NCBI GenBank assembly: GCA_021776415.1
Contig: JAJFFY010000081.1
Span: 1-64,000 of the forward strand
Reading direction: 5' to 3'
Source of the DNA: Hyphococcus sp.
GTDB lineage: Bacteria > Pseudomonadota > Alphaproteobacteria > Caulobacterales > Parvularculaceae
DNA: 64,000 bases
Positions within the stretch are counted from its first letter, which is position 1, and each line of letters opens with the position of its first letter. This document shows, one piece after another, positions 20,505-31,820 of the stretch. Position numbers and translations under genes: made by a program. The notes under the pieces are model-generated. The model did not search any database. It was not told the DNA's origin and saw only the letters and a program-made list of their open reading frames with translations.

Positions 20505-21230
20505 ATGATGCTTACGAAGAAACAACATGAGCTGCTGTTATATATCAATGACCAGATCACTGAGACTGGCGTGTCGCCGTCCTTTGACGAAATGAAGGAT
20601 GCGCTGGGTTTGCGGTCAAAATCCGGGATCCACCGGCTGATTACCGCCCTTGAAGAGCGCGAGTTTATTCGCCGCTTGCCCAATCGCGCCCGAGCGCTGG
20701 AGGTTGTGCGCCTGCCCGACGAGATGGCGGCGGCGAATACCCCGTCGGCGCCGCGATTCTCTCCCTCCGTGGTCGCCGGTAATTTCAAAAGCCGGGGCCG
20801 CCGCGCACCAGCCGCTAGCCTCAGTCATGAAAGTATGGGCCATGAAGGTATGACCGAATTGCCGGTGCTTGGCCGTATCGCCGCTGGCACGCCTATCGAG
20901 GCGATCCAGCACGAAATTGACCGCATTCCCGCGCCCGGCGCGTTGATCGGTTCGGGCGAGCACTACATTCTTGAGGTGGACGGCGAGTCGATGATCAATG
21001 CCGGTATTCACAATGGCGACCTGGCGATTATCAAACGCTGCAATGACGCTACCAGCGGCGATATTGTGGTCGCGCTGGTGGACGCGGAAGAAGCGACCCT
21101 GAAACGGCTGCGCAAAAAGGGCGCCTCGATTGCGTTGGAAGCCGCCAATCCCGCCTATGAAACCCGCATCTATGGGCCGGACCGGGTCTCGGTCCAGGGC
21201 AGACTGGTCGCGCTGATGCGGCGCTACTAG
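20505..21230 (+). CDS. lexA: SOS repressor LexA
   Basis: [46 protein letters not shown]...; [19 protein letters not shown] catalytic Ser region. Confidence 0.97.
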   Translation: MMLTKKQHELLLYINDQITETGVSPSFDEMKDALGLRSKSGIHRLITALEEREFIRRLPNRARALEVVRLPDEMAAANTPSAPRFSPSVVAGNFKSRGRRAPAASLSHESMGHEGMTELPVLGRIAAGTPIEAIQHEIDRIPAPGALIGSGEHYILEVDGESMINAGIHNGDLAIIKRCNDATSGDIVVALVDAEEATLKRLRKKGASIALEAANPAYETRIYGPDRVSVQGRLVALMRRY

Positions 21231-21246
21231 CTGATGCGCTGCAAAA

Positions 21247-21350
21247 AGACTGCGTTCACTTTTTGTCGAATCGGGAACGCAGTCTAGATTCTTTAGTGAT
21301 CGCGTGTTCGAACCCAAAAACCGCCCACACTTTTTGTGAACACGCTCTAA
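21247..21350 (-). repeat. two-hairpin interspersed repeat, copy C
   Basis: Reverse complement TTAGAGCGTGTTC-ACAAAAAGTGTGGGCGGTTTTTGG-GTTCGAACACGC-GATCACTAAAGAATCTAGAC-TGCGTTC...GAACGCAGTCT. Confidence 0.88.
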
Positions 21351-23506
21351 TTGCCAGTCCACGGACGTCGGCCCAACTGCTCTGCGACAGTCATCACCTT
21401 GATAGCCCCGTCGGGCTTGAACCATACAGCATGAGCGCCGCGTCGCCATATCGAGCGACGATCGATGAGAACCGCGTCGCAGTGGCGCCAGTCAGCGCCG
21501 CTGACCGGGAAGAACGCCACCACAATATCTGCGCGCTCACAATCTTCGGCCAGCACGGAGCGGTCTGAGATAAACGCCGCAATTTTCACATTGATGTTTA
21601 AAATACAGCCGCGCGCATCGCAGGCGCCAACTTCATTCATCGCCAGCGGCTTTGCGCTGTCGCGATCAAAGCCGGCCGCCTCCCCCCAGACAGACGCAGA
21701 AAATCGGTCGCGCCTGGTGCTGAAGACCGCCATTTTGTTGTCACCGTCCGGCAAGATCACGCCGGCGTTTAAGCCCGATGCGGCGACAAATATTTGCGGC
21801 GGCGGCGCGGCAGTGACTAACAGGACGGTCAGGGGGATCGCCGCAATACCGGCCAGCCGCAATGGCGAACGCGCCAGACAAAACCACAACCCGCCGATGG
21901 TCATCGTCAACAAGGCGACGGGCGGCCATTGCCAGGTAAACGAAACCGCGCCGCGCCAGCTGGAAACCTCCGTTGCAATCGCCAGCATCGCCTCAACGCC
22001 CTGCGCCGATAATCGCCACGCCCAGCCATCGAGCCCAAGCGGCGCAAGCATCAGCGCCAAAATCGCCGCCGGGATCACCCAAAAGCCCATCAGCGGCATC
22101 GCCAGAACATTTGCCGGCAGCGAATAAAGCGCAACGCGGTTGAAATGATAAAGCGCAAATGGCGCGGTCGCGACAGCGGCGATGGTGTCGGTGACGCCAA
22201 GCGCAATCGCATATCGCCTGGCCCGCGCCAACGGTGAAAAACTCCGGTCCGGATCGGCGCTGCGGCCATACCATTCATAACCGGCAATCAAAGCCGTGAC
22301 GGCCGCAAACGACATTTGAAAGCCCGGATGAAACAGCGCTTCCGGCGTCGTCAGCAAAATGAAGGCGGCGGCGATGGCGACATTTCTGAGCGACAATGCG
22401 CGCCGGTCAACCAAAATCGCCGCAAACATAATCGCCGCAGTGATAAAGGCGCGCCGCGCCGACCATCCGCCACCGGACAATATCAGATATATAAAACCCG
22501 ATAACAACGCCGCCGACGCCGCCCATTTTTTAATCGGATAATGCAGCGCCAGCGGCTCGATCGCCGCCAAGCCAAAACGGATGAGAAAAAAAATCAGCCC
22601 GGTAGCGATCCCCATATGCATCCCGGAAATCGCCAGCATATGCGCGAGCCCCGCATCGCGCAGCGCCGCCCTTGAGCGCGGCGTGATCGCATCGCGCTTA
22701 CCGGTGACAATGGCGGCGACAATCGCGCCTCCTTCCCCCGGTGCGGCATCAGTTATTCTATGTAGCAGGTTGGCGCGGACAGTCTCAATTTGTGTGCGGA
22801 GCATGCCGCCCCGCCCGGTTTCCGCTTTGACGATGATTTGCGGCGGGCTCACGGCAAAACCGACCGCGCCGATCTTCTGGAAATATAGCTGGCGCGAAAA
22901 ATTGAACGTACCGGGCGCGGCCGGCGCCGGCGGCGGGCTGAGCCCCGCGCGCAAGCGGATGATATCGCCGGGTGCGGCGTTAAATTCCCCGCCACGCCAG
23001 CTGATGCGCGCCCGCGCCGGCAAGTCTTCCTCGCTCACCCCGCCAACGCCATGGAGTGCAACAATCATGCGCCGCATACGCGTTCTGTCTTCAATGCTGA
23101 TCAGCTCGCCCGTCACCGACCGAATACTCAACTCGCGCTCAAGAACCGGCGCCGCTACTTGCGCCGTGCGCCAATCCGCCGCCGCAAATCCAAGCGCCGC
23201 GAGAACCAGCCCCGCAAATACCTTACCGCCCGGCCCGTGGCGGCCATGGGAGAAAATCGCCAACCCCAAAGCGCTGAGCAACAGCGTGATCGCGAGCGCT
23301 GCATGGGGTTCGGTTTTCAGCCCGAAGTAAATGCCGGCGCCAGCGCCAATGGCGACCGGCGACCAAACGCCAAGCGATGCTAGATCGAGTTTTACCCAGG
23401 CGCTGAGCCGCTCGGGCGCAATAAAAGCCAGACGCCGCCACAAGCGCCGCAACACGCTGGAGCTAAGGTCCGGATCGGCAAATTGTTCTGCTGCTCTAAC
23501 TGTCAT
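21347..23506 (-). CDS. comEC: ComEC/Rec2 family competence protein
   Basis: GLAHMLAISGMHMGIATGLIFF, SARRAFITAAIMF; comEC between lexA and gltX. Confidence 0.93.
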   Translation of the reverse strand: MTVRAAEQFADPDLSSSVLRRLWRRLAFIAPERLSAWVKLDLASLGVWSPVAIGAGAGIYFGLKTEPHAALAITLLLSALGLAIFSHGRHGPGGKVFAGLVLAALGFAAADWRTAQVAAPVLERELSIRSVTGELISIEDRTRMRRMIVALHGVGGVSEEDLPARARISWRGGEFNAAPGDIIRLRAGLSPPPAPAAPGTFNFSRQLYFQKIGAVGFAVSPPQIIVKAETGRGGMLRTQIETVRANLLHRITDAAPGEGGAIVAAIVTGKRDAITPRSRAALRDAGLAHMLAISGMHMGIATGLIFFLIRFGLAAIEPLALHYPIKKWAASAALLSGFIYLILSGGGWSARRAFITAAIMFAAILVDRRALSLRNVAIAAAFILLTTPEALFHPGFQMSFAAVTALIAGYEWYGRSADPDRSFSPLARARRYAIALGVTDTIAAVATAPFALYHFNRVALYSLPANVLAMPLMGFWVIPAAILALMLAPLGLDGWAWRLSAQGVEAMLAIATEVSSWRGAVSFTWQWPPVALLTMTIGGLWFCLARSPLRLAGIAAIPLTVLLVTAAPPPQIFVAASGLNAGVILPDGDNKMAVFSTRRDRFSASVWGEAAGFDRDSAKPLAMNEVGACDARGCILNINVKIAAFISDRSVLAEDCERADIVVAFFPVSGADWRHCDAVLIDRRSIWRRGAHAVWFKPDGAIKVMTVAEQLGRRPWTGN

Positions 23507-23615
23507 GTGGAATTGGGCATGGAAACATAGGCGCCGGTTAGATCGATGTGCTAACAACGCCGCACGAAACCTTGATTCTTATCATCTCACAGCAATCGGA
23601 GCCGGTCTGCAAGCC

Positions 23616-25043
23616 ATGCCGCAACCCGCTAAAAATACCCAAGCCGTCGTTACCCGCTTTGCCCCATCGCCGACCGGCTACTTGCATATCGGCGGCGCGC
23701 GCACGGCGCTGTTTAACTGGCTTTATGCGCGCGGGCGTGGCGGCAAATTTCTGTTGCGCATCGAGGACACCGATCGCGCCCGCCACACCGAAGCCGCGGT
23801 TGAGGCCATATTGGACGGGCTCGCCTGGCTCGGGATTGACTGGGATGGCGATCCCGGATCGCAATTTTCCCGGCGCGAGCGCCATATTGAAATCGCCAAT
23901 CAGCTTCTCGCTGTGGCAAAAGCCTATCGCTGCTATCTGACACCGGAGGAGCTGACGGCTGCGCGGGACAAAGCCCGCGCCGACGGGGTTCGCTTTGAAA
24001 GCCCTTGGCGTGAGCGCGACCCGTCGCAAGCGCCAGACGGCGCGCCGTTTGCGATCCGCTTTCTCGCCCCGCGCGATGGATCAACCACCATCCAGGATGC
24101 CGTACAGGGCGATGTTTCGTTCCCCAATTCGGCGCTCGACGATCTGATAATTTTGCGAGGCAATGGCGATCCGACCTATAATCTGGCGGTGGTCGCAGAC
24201 GATCATGATATGGCAGTCACCCATGTCATCCGCGGCGACGACCACCTCAACAATGCGGCGCGCCAACAGCAGATTTATGATGCGCTAGATTGGCCAGCGC
24301 CGGTGTTCGCCCATGTGCCGCTGATCCATGGCGGCGATGGCGCAAAGTTATCCAAACGCCACGGCGCCCTCGGCGTCGAGGCATATCGCGACATGGGCTA
24401 TCTCGCCGACGGGCTTGCCAACTATCTCATTCGTCTCGGCTGGTCCCATGGCGATGACGAAATCATCCCGCGCGACAAGGCATTGGAGTGGTTTAATCTT
24501 GCCGGCGTCAACAAAGCCCCGGCAAGGCTCGACCTCGACAAACTCAACCATATCAACGCGCATTATGTGGCCGCGCTTGACGATATGGAATTTGTGCGCC
24601 TGTCTGTCCCCTTCCTCGAAAAAGCTGACATTAATCTCGGTACAGATAATACCGCTCGACTAGAGCGCGCCGCGCCATTTTTAAAAACCCGCTGCGCAAC
24701 GCTTGCCGACATTGTCGTCGTCGGCGCATTCCTCTTCCTCGCCCGGCCGTTCACGGTTGAGGGCAAAGCGGCCAAGCCGTTACGAAAAGACGGCGCCGTG
24801 GACATGCTCAAAGAGATCAAAGAGATTTTGAACGACGAAGGGTTATGGTCAACGCCCGAGGCGCTGGAACAGCGACTGCAAAGCCTGGCGGCGGCAAAAG
24901 ATATCGGCTTTGGGGCCATCGGCGCGCCGCTCCGCGCCGCGCTTACGGCCGGACGGCCTTCGCCTTCCATTGGCGAGGTGTTATACAGCCTCGGTCGTGT
25001 TGAGTCGCTGGCGCGTATTGGCGACCAAATTCACTGCCAGTGA
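23616..25043 (+). CDS. gltX: glutamate--tRNA ligase
   Basis: VTRFAPSPTGYLHIGGARTALFNWLYAR, GAKLSKRHGALGVE (KLSKR). Confidence 0.97.
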   Translation: MPQPAKNTQAVVTRFAPSPTGYLHIGGARTALFNWLYARGRGGKFLLRIEDTDRARHTEAAVEAILDGLAWLGIDWDGDPGSQFSRRERHIEIANQLLAVAKAYRCYLTPEELTAARDKARADGVRFESPWRERDPSQAPDGAPFAIRFLAPRDGSTTIQDAVQGDVSFPNSALDDLIILRGNGDPTYNLAVVADDHDMAVTHVIRGDDHLNNAARQQQIYDALDWPAPVFAHVPLIHGGDGAKLSKRHGALGVEAYRDMGYLADGLANYLIRLGWSHGDDEIIPRDKALEWFNLAGVNKAPARLDLDKLNHINAHYVAALDDMEFVRLSVPFLEKADINLGTDNTARLERAAPFLKTRCATLADIVVVGAFLFLARPFTVEGKAAKPLRKDGAVDMLKEIKEILNDEGLWSTPEALEQRLQSLAAAKDIGFGAIGAPLRAALTAGRPSPSIGEVLYSLGRVESLARIGDQIHCQ

Positions 25044-25120
25044 AGCTGGAATAGCCGAAATATTGCCGTATAATGCGCTGCAACATAAATGATGCACCGC
25101 AAACCTAAAAGGCTGATTTG

Positions 25121-26431
25121 ATGAAAAGCGATCTGAAACCCTCCGGCACGATCTCCCTCACCCATGAGGGCGGGACCGTCGAGTTTCCCGTCTATAAGCC
25201 GACCCACGGGCCAGACGTTTTTGATATTCGCAGCCTCTATAAAGACACCGGCGCTTTTACCTTTGATCCCGGTTTCACCTCGACCGCGAGTTGCGAGTCT
25301 AAAATCACCTTCATCGATGGCGACGAAGGCATACTGCTTTATCGCGGCTATCCCATCGACCAACTCGCAGAGAACTCCGACTTTCTTGAGACCGCTTATG
25401 TGTTGTTAAATGGCGAGCTGCCCGATCCGGAAAAGCGCAAATGGTTTGAAAATTCCATCACCATGCACACCATGGTGCATGAGCAGCTCAAGCATTTCTA
25501 TAACGGGTTCCGGCGCGACGCACACCCGATGGCGATTATGGTCGGCGTGGTTGGCGCCTTGTCGGCATTCTATCACGACTCCACCGACATCACCGATCCG
25601 AAACAGCGCCTGATCGCGAGCCATCGCATGATCGCCAAAATGCCGACGATTGCGGCGATGGCGTATAAATATTCAATCGGCCAGTCTTTCGTCTTCCCGC
25701 GCAATGATCTCGACTACACCTCGAATTTCATGCGCATGTGCTTTGCGGTGTCCAGCGAAGACTATGAGTGCAACCCGGTTCTGTGTGATGCACTCGACAA
25801 GATCTTCATCTTGCATATGGACCACGAGCAAAACGCCTCGACCTCAACGGTGCGGCTAGCCGGCTCGTCTGGCGCCAACCCATTCGCCTGCATCGCCGCC
25901 GGCATCGCCTCGCTTTGGGGTCCGGCCCATGGCGGCGCTAATGAGGCGGCGCTGAACATGCTCGAGGAAATCGGCACAGTTGACCGTATTCCGGAATTCA
26001 TCGCCCGCGCCAAAGATAAGGACGATCCGTTCCGGCTGATGGGCTTTGGCCACCGGGTCTATAAAAACTACGATCCGCGCGCCAAAGTCATGCGCGATGC
26101 CTGTCACGAAGTGCTTGACGCGCTCGGCATTCGCGATGAACCGTTGTTGCAAGTAGCCATGGAGCTGGAGCGAATAGCGCTTGAGGACGAATATTTTGTA
26201 TCGAAAAAGCTTTATCCGAATATCGACTTCTATTCCGGCATCACCCTGCGCGCGCTCGGCTTCCCGACTGATATGTTCACGGTTCTGTTTGCGCTCGCGC
26301 GCACCGTCGGCTGGATTGCGCAATGGTCGGAGATGATCGTCGATCCAAACCAGAAAATCGGTCGCCCGCGCCAGATCTATACCGGCGCGCCGCAACGCGA
26401 TTATGTGTCGATGGAAAAGCGGCCAGCGTAG
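25121..26431 (+). CDS. gltA: citrate synthase
   Basis: [68 protein letters not shown]. Confidence 0.98.
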   Translation: MKSDLKPSGTISLTHEGGTVEFPVYKPTHGPDVFDIRSLYKDTGAFTFDPGFTSTASCESKITFIDGDEGILLYRGYPIDQLAENSDFLETAYVLLNGELPDPEKRKWFENSITMHTMVHEQLKHFYNGFRRDAHPMAIMVGVVGALSAFYHDSTDITDPKQRLIASHRMIAKMPTIAAMAYKYSIGQSFVFPRNDLDYTSNFMRMCFAVSSEDYECNPVLCDALDKIFILHMDHEQNASTSTVRLAGSSGANPFACIAAGIASLWGPAHGGANEAALNMLEEIGTVDRIPEFIARAKDKDDPFRLMGFGHRVYKNYDPRAKVMRDACHEVLDALGIRDEPLLQVAMELERIALEDEYFVSKKLYPNIDFYSGITLRALGFPTDMFTVLFALARTVGWIAQWSEMIVDPNQKIGRPRQIYTGAPQRDYVSMEKRPA

Positions 26432-26442
26432 CGCCTAGAAAG

Positions 26443-27429
26443 TTATTCGTCCGAAAAGACCTCGTCGCCGACATATACGACGCCGCCGCCATAATGGGTG
26501 ATGCGGCCATTGACGGATTTCATCCGCACTTCGCTGGAGCCAAACAGCCGTAATTCCGGCTGAGTAACCGCGCCGCCAAAATAGATCCCGCCGGAGCCGT
26601 CAATATGCGCCCGCAACCTGTCGGCGCGCCCGCCTTTCACCGCAACGCCGCCGGATCCTGCAATTCGCGCGGTCATGGGACCATCAAGCCGCGTCGCCCG
26701 GACAATGCCCGAGCCGGCGATGGAAACGTCGAACATACCGTTAATGTCGCCGATAATCACATCCCCCGGCCCGGCGATATCAATATCAACCATCTGCGTA
26801 TCGCCCACCATAATGTCGGCCTCGCCGGAAATATCGATCTCCAGCCCGGCGTTGACGTCGCCCATAACCAGGCGACTGCCGTCAACAAGGCCGACAATCG
26901 CCTCATCAACGTCGCCGGTTTGTCCGTATACATAGCAGCTATCGAGCAGCAGCGCGCCGTTCAGGCGCTCCATGTCGAGGAGTATCCAGGCGTCAATAAA
27001 ATCAACGTCGCTATTCACCGGTATCGCAACGATAATCGTCGGATAGTCGTCAAAGAAATCCCGCTCGACCGGTTTGCCTGTCGTCAGTTTGCGATCTTTG
27101 CGGCCATGAAATTCGCGTCTGATGCGCCTGTCACAACAGTTGCGCGTCTCATCATCGCGCCATTTCTCGCCGATGATGACGACAACGCCATCTTTTTCAC
27201 TGACCTCAAGCGGCTGGTGCTTTTTGCCCTGGCGAATTTCAACATCGATCTCATCGCCACTGGTGGTGACGATTTCGACCGCCCCGGTGACGTCCCGAAA
27301 TGAGATTTTGTTGGCGTCAAAAGTCGCCGCCGATGCGGCACTGATGAGCGCGATGATGCTGGCGGCAAAGACCAAGCCGCCGATGACCGCCCGCTTGGCG
27401 CCGTTCTGTTCAATATTAACCATGGCCAT
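26443..27429 (-). CDS. DUF2807-like (GIN domain) exported protein
   Basis: Signal segment then repeated short beta-strands AGSGIVRATRLDGPMTARIAGSGGVAVKGG...DGSGGIYFGG. Confidence 0.75.
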   Translation of the reverse strand: MAMVNIEQNGAKRAVIGGLVFAASIIALISAASAATFDANKISFRDVTGAVEIVTTSGDEIDVEIRQGKKHQPLEVSEKDGVVVIIGEKWRDDETRNCCDRRIRREFHGRKDRKLTTGKPVERDFFDDYPTIIVAIPVNSDVDFIDAWILLDMERLNGALLLDSCYVYGQTGDVDEAIVGLVDGSRLVMGDVNAGLEIDISGEADIMVGDTQMVDIDIAGPGDVIIGDINGMFDVSIAGSGIVRATRLDGPMTARIAGSGGVAVKGGRADRLRAHIDGSGGIYFGGAVTQPELRLFGSSEVRMKSVNGRITHYGGGVVYVGDEVFSDE

Positions 27430-27519
27430 GCCCTACTGAAGTGTGATTGCAGGGGTTAAACAGCAAAATCTGCGCCGGAAGCTTAAGAGGCTTTAGCGGA
27501 TCAATCAGATTTGCAAATA

Positions 27520-27987
27520 TCACTGTGCATCTGTCACATGATCCCTCAATTTTCCCAGACAAAACTGAAAATATAGCCCGCCTAGGAATGATGGAATTCC
27601 AAATAAGGCTATCGGAGCGATGGTGATTACTAGCATCAAAAGAACTGTCGATTCACGATCCCGTTCTCCAAAGATTTGCATCAGAATCGCCAGCACTACT
27701 ACTGATCCAGCACCTGTGAATGAAAATTTCCTGAGCCATCTAGATGGCGCAATGCGCAATACTACAGATTCTGAATGCTCGATTGTTTGAAATTCGTGAT
27801 GGTGCGTAAAGCTTTTAATATACCCCAGATAAATACGCTCAGTCAGAGGATATTTTTGTGACAGTGTTCTATTTGCGTCTTCTGTTGATAGTGGTTTGCC
27901 GTTTTTTTGAAACTCGCTGAGTGGAATATCAAACGTACCGAGATTTAAGATTGATGATATAAATTGCATATACATCACGGCCTTCAA
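27520..27987 (-). CDS. hypothetical membrane protein, AT-rich
   Basis: 155-aa ORF with two hydrophobic segments near the C-terminus; start 2 nt after the hutG stop. Confidence 0.55.
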   Translation of the reverse strand: MKAVMYMQFISSILNLGTFDIPLSEFQKNGKPLSTEDANRTLSQKYPLTERIYLGYIKSFTHHHEFQTIEHSESVVLRIAPSRWLRKFSFTGAGSVVVLAILMQIFGERDRESTVLLMLVITIAPIALFGIPSFLGGLYFQFCLGKLRDHVTDAQ

Positions 27988-27989
27988 CT

Positions 27990-28895
27990 TTAGCGGGTCT
28001 GGAACCCGGCCAGAAGCTCGCCAAACCAGCGCCCGGCGACAAGGGCTGTGATATCGCTGACATCGCAGGCAGGATCAAACTCCGTAAGATCGACCGCGCA
28101 CACTTTGCTGTGTGCGCCGACTGCTCTAGCGGCATGGAAGAAGTCCGTCGTCGTCATCCCGCCGGGACGAGCGCCCGGCGCGCCCGGCGCCAGCCCGCGC
28201 TCAATCACATCGATATCGAAATCGACGTAAATCCGGTCGCACCGCGCGGCGATTGTCTCGAACGCATCCGCAAGCACCGCCTCGACGCCGCGGCTATGGC
28301 ACTCGCCCATTGTGTAAACGCTGATGCCTTCGGCCTTGGCGGTCTCATGCATATAGGCGGCATTGGCGAACGGCGCGATGCCGATCTGCGCGATATGCGC
28401 GCCGGGCAGACCATCATCGAGCAGCGCCTGCACCGGATTGCCGTTGAGCAGACCTGCTGATGTATCGCGCAGGTCAAAATGCGCATCCAGCGTGATCAGC
28501 CCGACATTTTTCAGGCGTGGATCAACGCTATGAACCCCGGGCCGGGTGACGGCGTTATTGCCGCCAATCAGTATGCTGAGTTCATGCCTGTCGGTCAGTG
28601 CAGAAAAGGCGCCCGCAATCGGCGCAAAACTCGTCTCGGGCGACAGATCCTTCAGCGCCACATCCCCGGCGTCATGGGCGCTGAGGCCTTGCAGCTCTTG
28701 GCCCGTCTCCACATCATAGGTGCTGATGCGCTTGAGCGCTGAACGAAACACCGTCGGTGCGCGGTCGCATTCCCCCGGCGTCACCGCGCCGCCGGCCATG
28801 GGCGCGCCAAGCAGTGCAATCGGCGCATCCGGCCCAGCAGATAACAGTCCCGCCAATGAATGCCATTGTTTTTCTGCGCGATCGCCTGAGGTCAT
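27990..28895 (-). CDS. hutG: formimidoylglutamase (arginase/ureohydrolase family)
   Basis: [51 protein letters not shown]; divergent to hutIHU. Confidence 0.9.
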   Translation of the reverse strand: MTSGDRAEKQWHSLAGLLSAGPDAPIALLGAPMAGGAVTPGECDRAPTVFRSALKRISTYDVETGQELQGLSAHDAGDVALKDLSPETSFAPIAGAFSALTDRHELSILIGGNNAVTRPGVHSVDPRLKNVGLITLDAHFDLRDTSAGLLNGNPVQALLDDGLPGAHIAQIGIAPFANAAYMHETAKAEGISVYTMGECHSRGVEAVLADAFETIAARCDRIYVDFDIDVIERGLAPGAPGARPGGMTTTDFFHAARAVGAHSKVCAVDLTEFDPACDVSDITALVAGRWFGELLAGFQTR

Positions 28896-28990
28896 TTTCC
28901 CGTCCTACACGAAAGAACCGCGCCCTTTATTCACAAGCCCGGCAGCTGTGTCTATACGTCGTCAGGCAACAACGGCGCGGCTGGCAATTT

Positions 28991-30211
28991 ATGTGGGACA
29001 CATTGTGGATCGATGGGCGGATTGCGACGCTCGATCCGGATATTGACGCCGCCTATGGGATGATCACGCCCGGCGCGGTAGCCGCCGAGGCCGGAAAGAT
29101 TGCCTGGGTCGGCGCCATGGCTGACCTGCCGGCGGCGCCGGAGGCGCTGGCCCGCAAGGTGATCTCCCTTGACGGCGCGTTGATGACCCCCGGCCTGATC
29201 GATTGCCACACGCATCTGGTTTACGCCGGCGACCGGGCTGGCGAGTTCGAGGCCCGCCTCAACGGCAAATCCTATGAGGAAATCGCCGCGGCCGGCGGCG
29301 GCATCATGTCCACCGTCAAGGCGACGCGCGCCGCCAGCCAGTCTGAATTGGTGCAAATCGCGCTGCCCCGACTTGACTCCCTACTCGCAGAGGGCGTGAC
29401 AACGATCGAAATCAAATCCGGCTATGGGCTCGATTTGGAGACCGAATTAAAAATGCTGCGCGCCGCGCGTAATCTTGGTGAGGCGCGGCGCATCAATATC
29501 AAAACCACATTTCTCGGCGCCCATGCCGTGCCGCCGGAATATGCCGGCCGCAGCGATGATTATATCGACCATGTCTGCAACGATCTATTGCCGGCGGCGC
29601 ATAGTGAGGCGCTGGTTGATGCTGTCGATGGTTTTTGCGAGGGGATCGGTTTCTCGCCCGCGCAGATCGAGCGGGTTTTCAAAACAGCCCGCGCGCTTGG
29701 CCTACCGGTAAAGCTGCATGCGGAACAATTGTCCGATCTCGGCGGCGCCCGGCTCGCGGCGCAATATGACGCTCTGTCGGCGGATCATCTTGAATATCTC
29801 AAAGACGCCGATGCGCGTGTGCTGGCGAAGGCCGGAACCGTCGCCGTCATGTTGCCCGGGGCGTACTACTATCTGCGCGAGACCAAACTGCCGCCGATTG
29901 AGGCTTTACGCGCGGCCCATGTTCCGATAGCGGTCGCCACCGACAGCAACCCCGGCACCTCGCCCATGACCTCGCTCTTGCTGGCCATGAACATGGCGTG
30001 CACGCTCTTTCGCCTGACCCCGGAGGAGGCGCTGGCCGGCGTCACCCGTATCGCGGCCACAGCGCTCGGCCTGGCGGGTGAGACCGGCGCGATCACACCC
30101 GGAAAATCTGCCGATCTGGCGATCTGGGGCCTATCGGAGCCTTCCGCCCTTTCCTACCATATTGGGTATAACCCTCTGAAAACGAGAATTTTTGCAGGCG
30201 AGACGTTATGA
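28991..30211 (+). CDS. hutI: imidazolonepropionase
   Basis: [16 protein letters not shown]...[41 protein letters not shown]. Confidence 0.96.
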   Translation: MWDTLWIDGRIATLDPDIDAAYGMITPGAVAAEAGKIAWVGAMADLPAAPEALARKVISLDGALMTPGLIDCHTHLVYAGDRAGEFEARLNGKSYEEIAAAGGGIMSTVKATRAASQSELVQIALPRLDSLLAEGVTTIEIKSGYGLDLETELKMLRAARNLGEARRINIKTTFLGAHAVPPEYAGRSDDYIDHVCNDLLPAAHSEALVDAVDGFCEGIGFSPAQIERVFKTARALGLPVKLHAEQLSDLGGARLAAQYDALSADHLEYLKDADARVLAKAGTVAVMLPGAYYYLRETKLPPIEALRAAHVPIAVATDSNPGTSPMTSLLLAMNMACTLFRLTPEEALAGVTRIAATALGLAGETGAITPGKSADLAIWGLSEPSALSYHIGYNPLKTRIFAGETL

Positions 30212-31761
30212 TGATTGTAACACCCGGCGAGGTCAGCCTAAGTGCGCTCGAAGATATTTACCGCAACGGCGCGCCGGTGGCGCTGGATAAAAGCTGCCAC
30301 GCTGCGATCAACGCGTCGTCCGCCATCATCGCCAAAGCGGCGACCGGCGCCGATCCGGTCTACGGCGTTAATACCGGGTTCGGCAAACTCGCCAATCGGC
30401 GCATTGAACCCGACGATGTTGAAACCCTTCAGCGTAATCTGATCTTGTCTCACTGCGCCGGCGTTGGCGACCCGCTCGATATTGAGACCGCACGTTTGAT
30501 CATGGTGCTGAAGCTCATCTCTCTCGGGCGCGGCGTATCGGGCGTTCGTATGGGAACGATTGCGCAGATCGAGGCGATGCTAGAGCGCGGGGTGACGCCG
30601 GTGATCCCCGGTCAGGGCTCGGTTGGCGCATCGGGTGATCTCGCTCCGCTTGCGCATATGGCCGCAGCGATGATCGGCGAAGGCGAGGCGTGGTATAACG
30701 ATGCCCGCATGCCGACAAAAGACGCGCTTGCCGCCGCCAAGTTAAAGCCGGTTGTGCTCGGTCCGAAGGAAGGTCTTGGCCTGATCAACGGCACGCAAGT
30801 TTCAACCGCGCTGGCGTTGGTCGGGTTGTTCAATGCGTGGTGTGCGATGCATGCAAGCCTGGTCACCGGCGCCTTGTCGACCGATGCGGCGATGGCCTCC
30901 GCGGCGCCGTTTCGCGATGAAATCCATGCGGTGCGCGGCCATCAGGGCCAGATCGATGCAGCGCATTTTCTCCGTGCGATCATGGCCGGATCGAAAATCC
31001 GCGAAAGTCATCGCGACGGTGATGAACGCGTGCAGGACCCCTATTGCATCCGCTGCCAGCCCCAGGTGATGGGCGCTTGTATCGATCTTCTGCGCCAGGC
31101 GGCAGCCACGCTTCAGATCGAGGCCAATGCGGCGACCGACAATCCGCTTGTCTTTGCTGATGGTTCAATCCTTTCCGGTGGTAACTTCCATGCAGAACCG
31201 GTTGCGTTCGCAGCGGACCAAATTGCGCTGGCGATCGCTGAAATCGGCTCGATAACGCAGCGGCGCATCGCGCTGATGGTTGACCCGGTATTGTCTTACG
31301 GGCTGCCGGCGTTTTTAACGCCGGACCCCGGCGTTAATTCCGGTTTCATGATCGCCGAGGTGACCTCCGCCGCACTGATGTCAGAAAACAAACACCGCGC
31401 CGCGCCCTGTTCGGTCGATTCGACGCCAACATCGTGCAATCAGGAAGACCATGTCTCCATGGCGTGTCACGCCGCGCGCCGGCTGATCGATATGAACAAA
31501 AACCTCGCGCAGATTATCGGCATTGAACTCTTAACGGCCGCGCAAGGAATTGAATTTCGAAAACCTCTAAACACAAGCCCGACATTGCAAGGGGTGATTG
31601 CGAAGCTGCGCGAGAAAATTCCGGCGCTTAAGGGAGACCGGTTCATGGCCGATGATATGGCTAAGGCTAGCGCACAAATCGCAAGCGGCGCCTTATGCGA
31701 TTCTACATCTGCAATAGTATCATCACCGGCGTTGATGGTTCCCATCCATCAAAGCCGGTGA
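30208..31761 (+). CDS. hutH: histidine ammonia-lyase
   Basis: [31 protein letters not shown] (MIO Ala-Ser-Gly); ATGATGA overlap with hutI. Confidence 0.97.
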   Translation: MMIVTPGEVSLSALEDIYRNGAPVALDKSCHAAINASSAIIAKAATGADPVYGVNTGFGKLANRRIEPDDVETLQRNLILSHCAGVGDPLDIETARLIMVLKLISLGRGVSGVRMGTIAQIEAMLERGVTPVIPGQGSVGASGDLAPLAHMAAAMIGEGEAWYNDARMPTKDALAAAKLKPVVLGPKEGLGLINGTQVSTALALVGLFNAWCAMHASLVTGALSTDAAMASAAPFRDEIHAVRGHQGQIDAAHFLRAIMAGSKIRESHRDGDERVQDPYCIRCQPQVMGACIDLLRQAAATLQIEANAATDNPLVFADGSILSGGNFHAEPVAFAADQIALAIAEIGSITQRRIALMVDPVLSYGLPAFLTPDPGVNSGFMIAEVTSAALMSENKHRAAPCSVDSTPTSCNQEDHVSMACHAARRLIDMNKNLAQIIGIELLTAAQGIEFRKPLNTSPTLQGVIAKLREKIPALKGDRFMADDMAKASAQIASGALCDSTSAIVSSPALMVPIHQSR

Positions 31762-31798
31762 TCCAGACTGGATTGCCGGACCAACTCCGGCAATGACG
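31722..31798. repeat. double-palindrome intergenic repeat overlapping hutH 3' end
   Basis: ATCACCGGC-gTTGATGG...CCATCAAa-GCCGGTGAT / CCAGACTGG / ATTGCCGG-accaact-CCGGCAAT-GACG. Confidence 0.8.
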
Positions 31799-31820
31799 AA
31801 GAACACATAAGGATTTGCGT

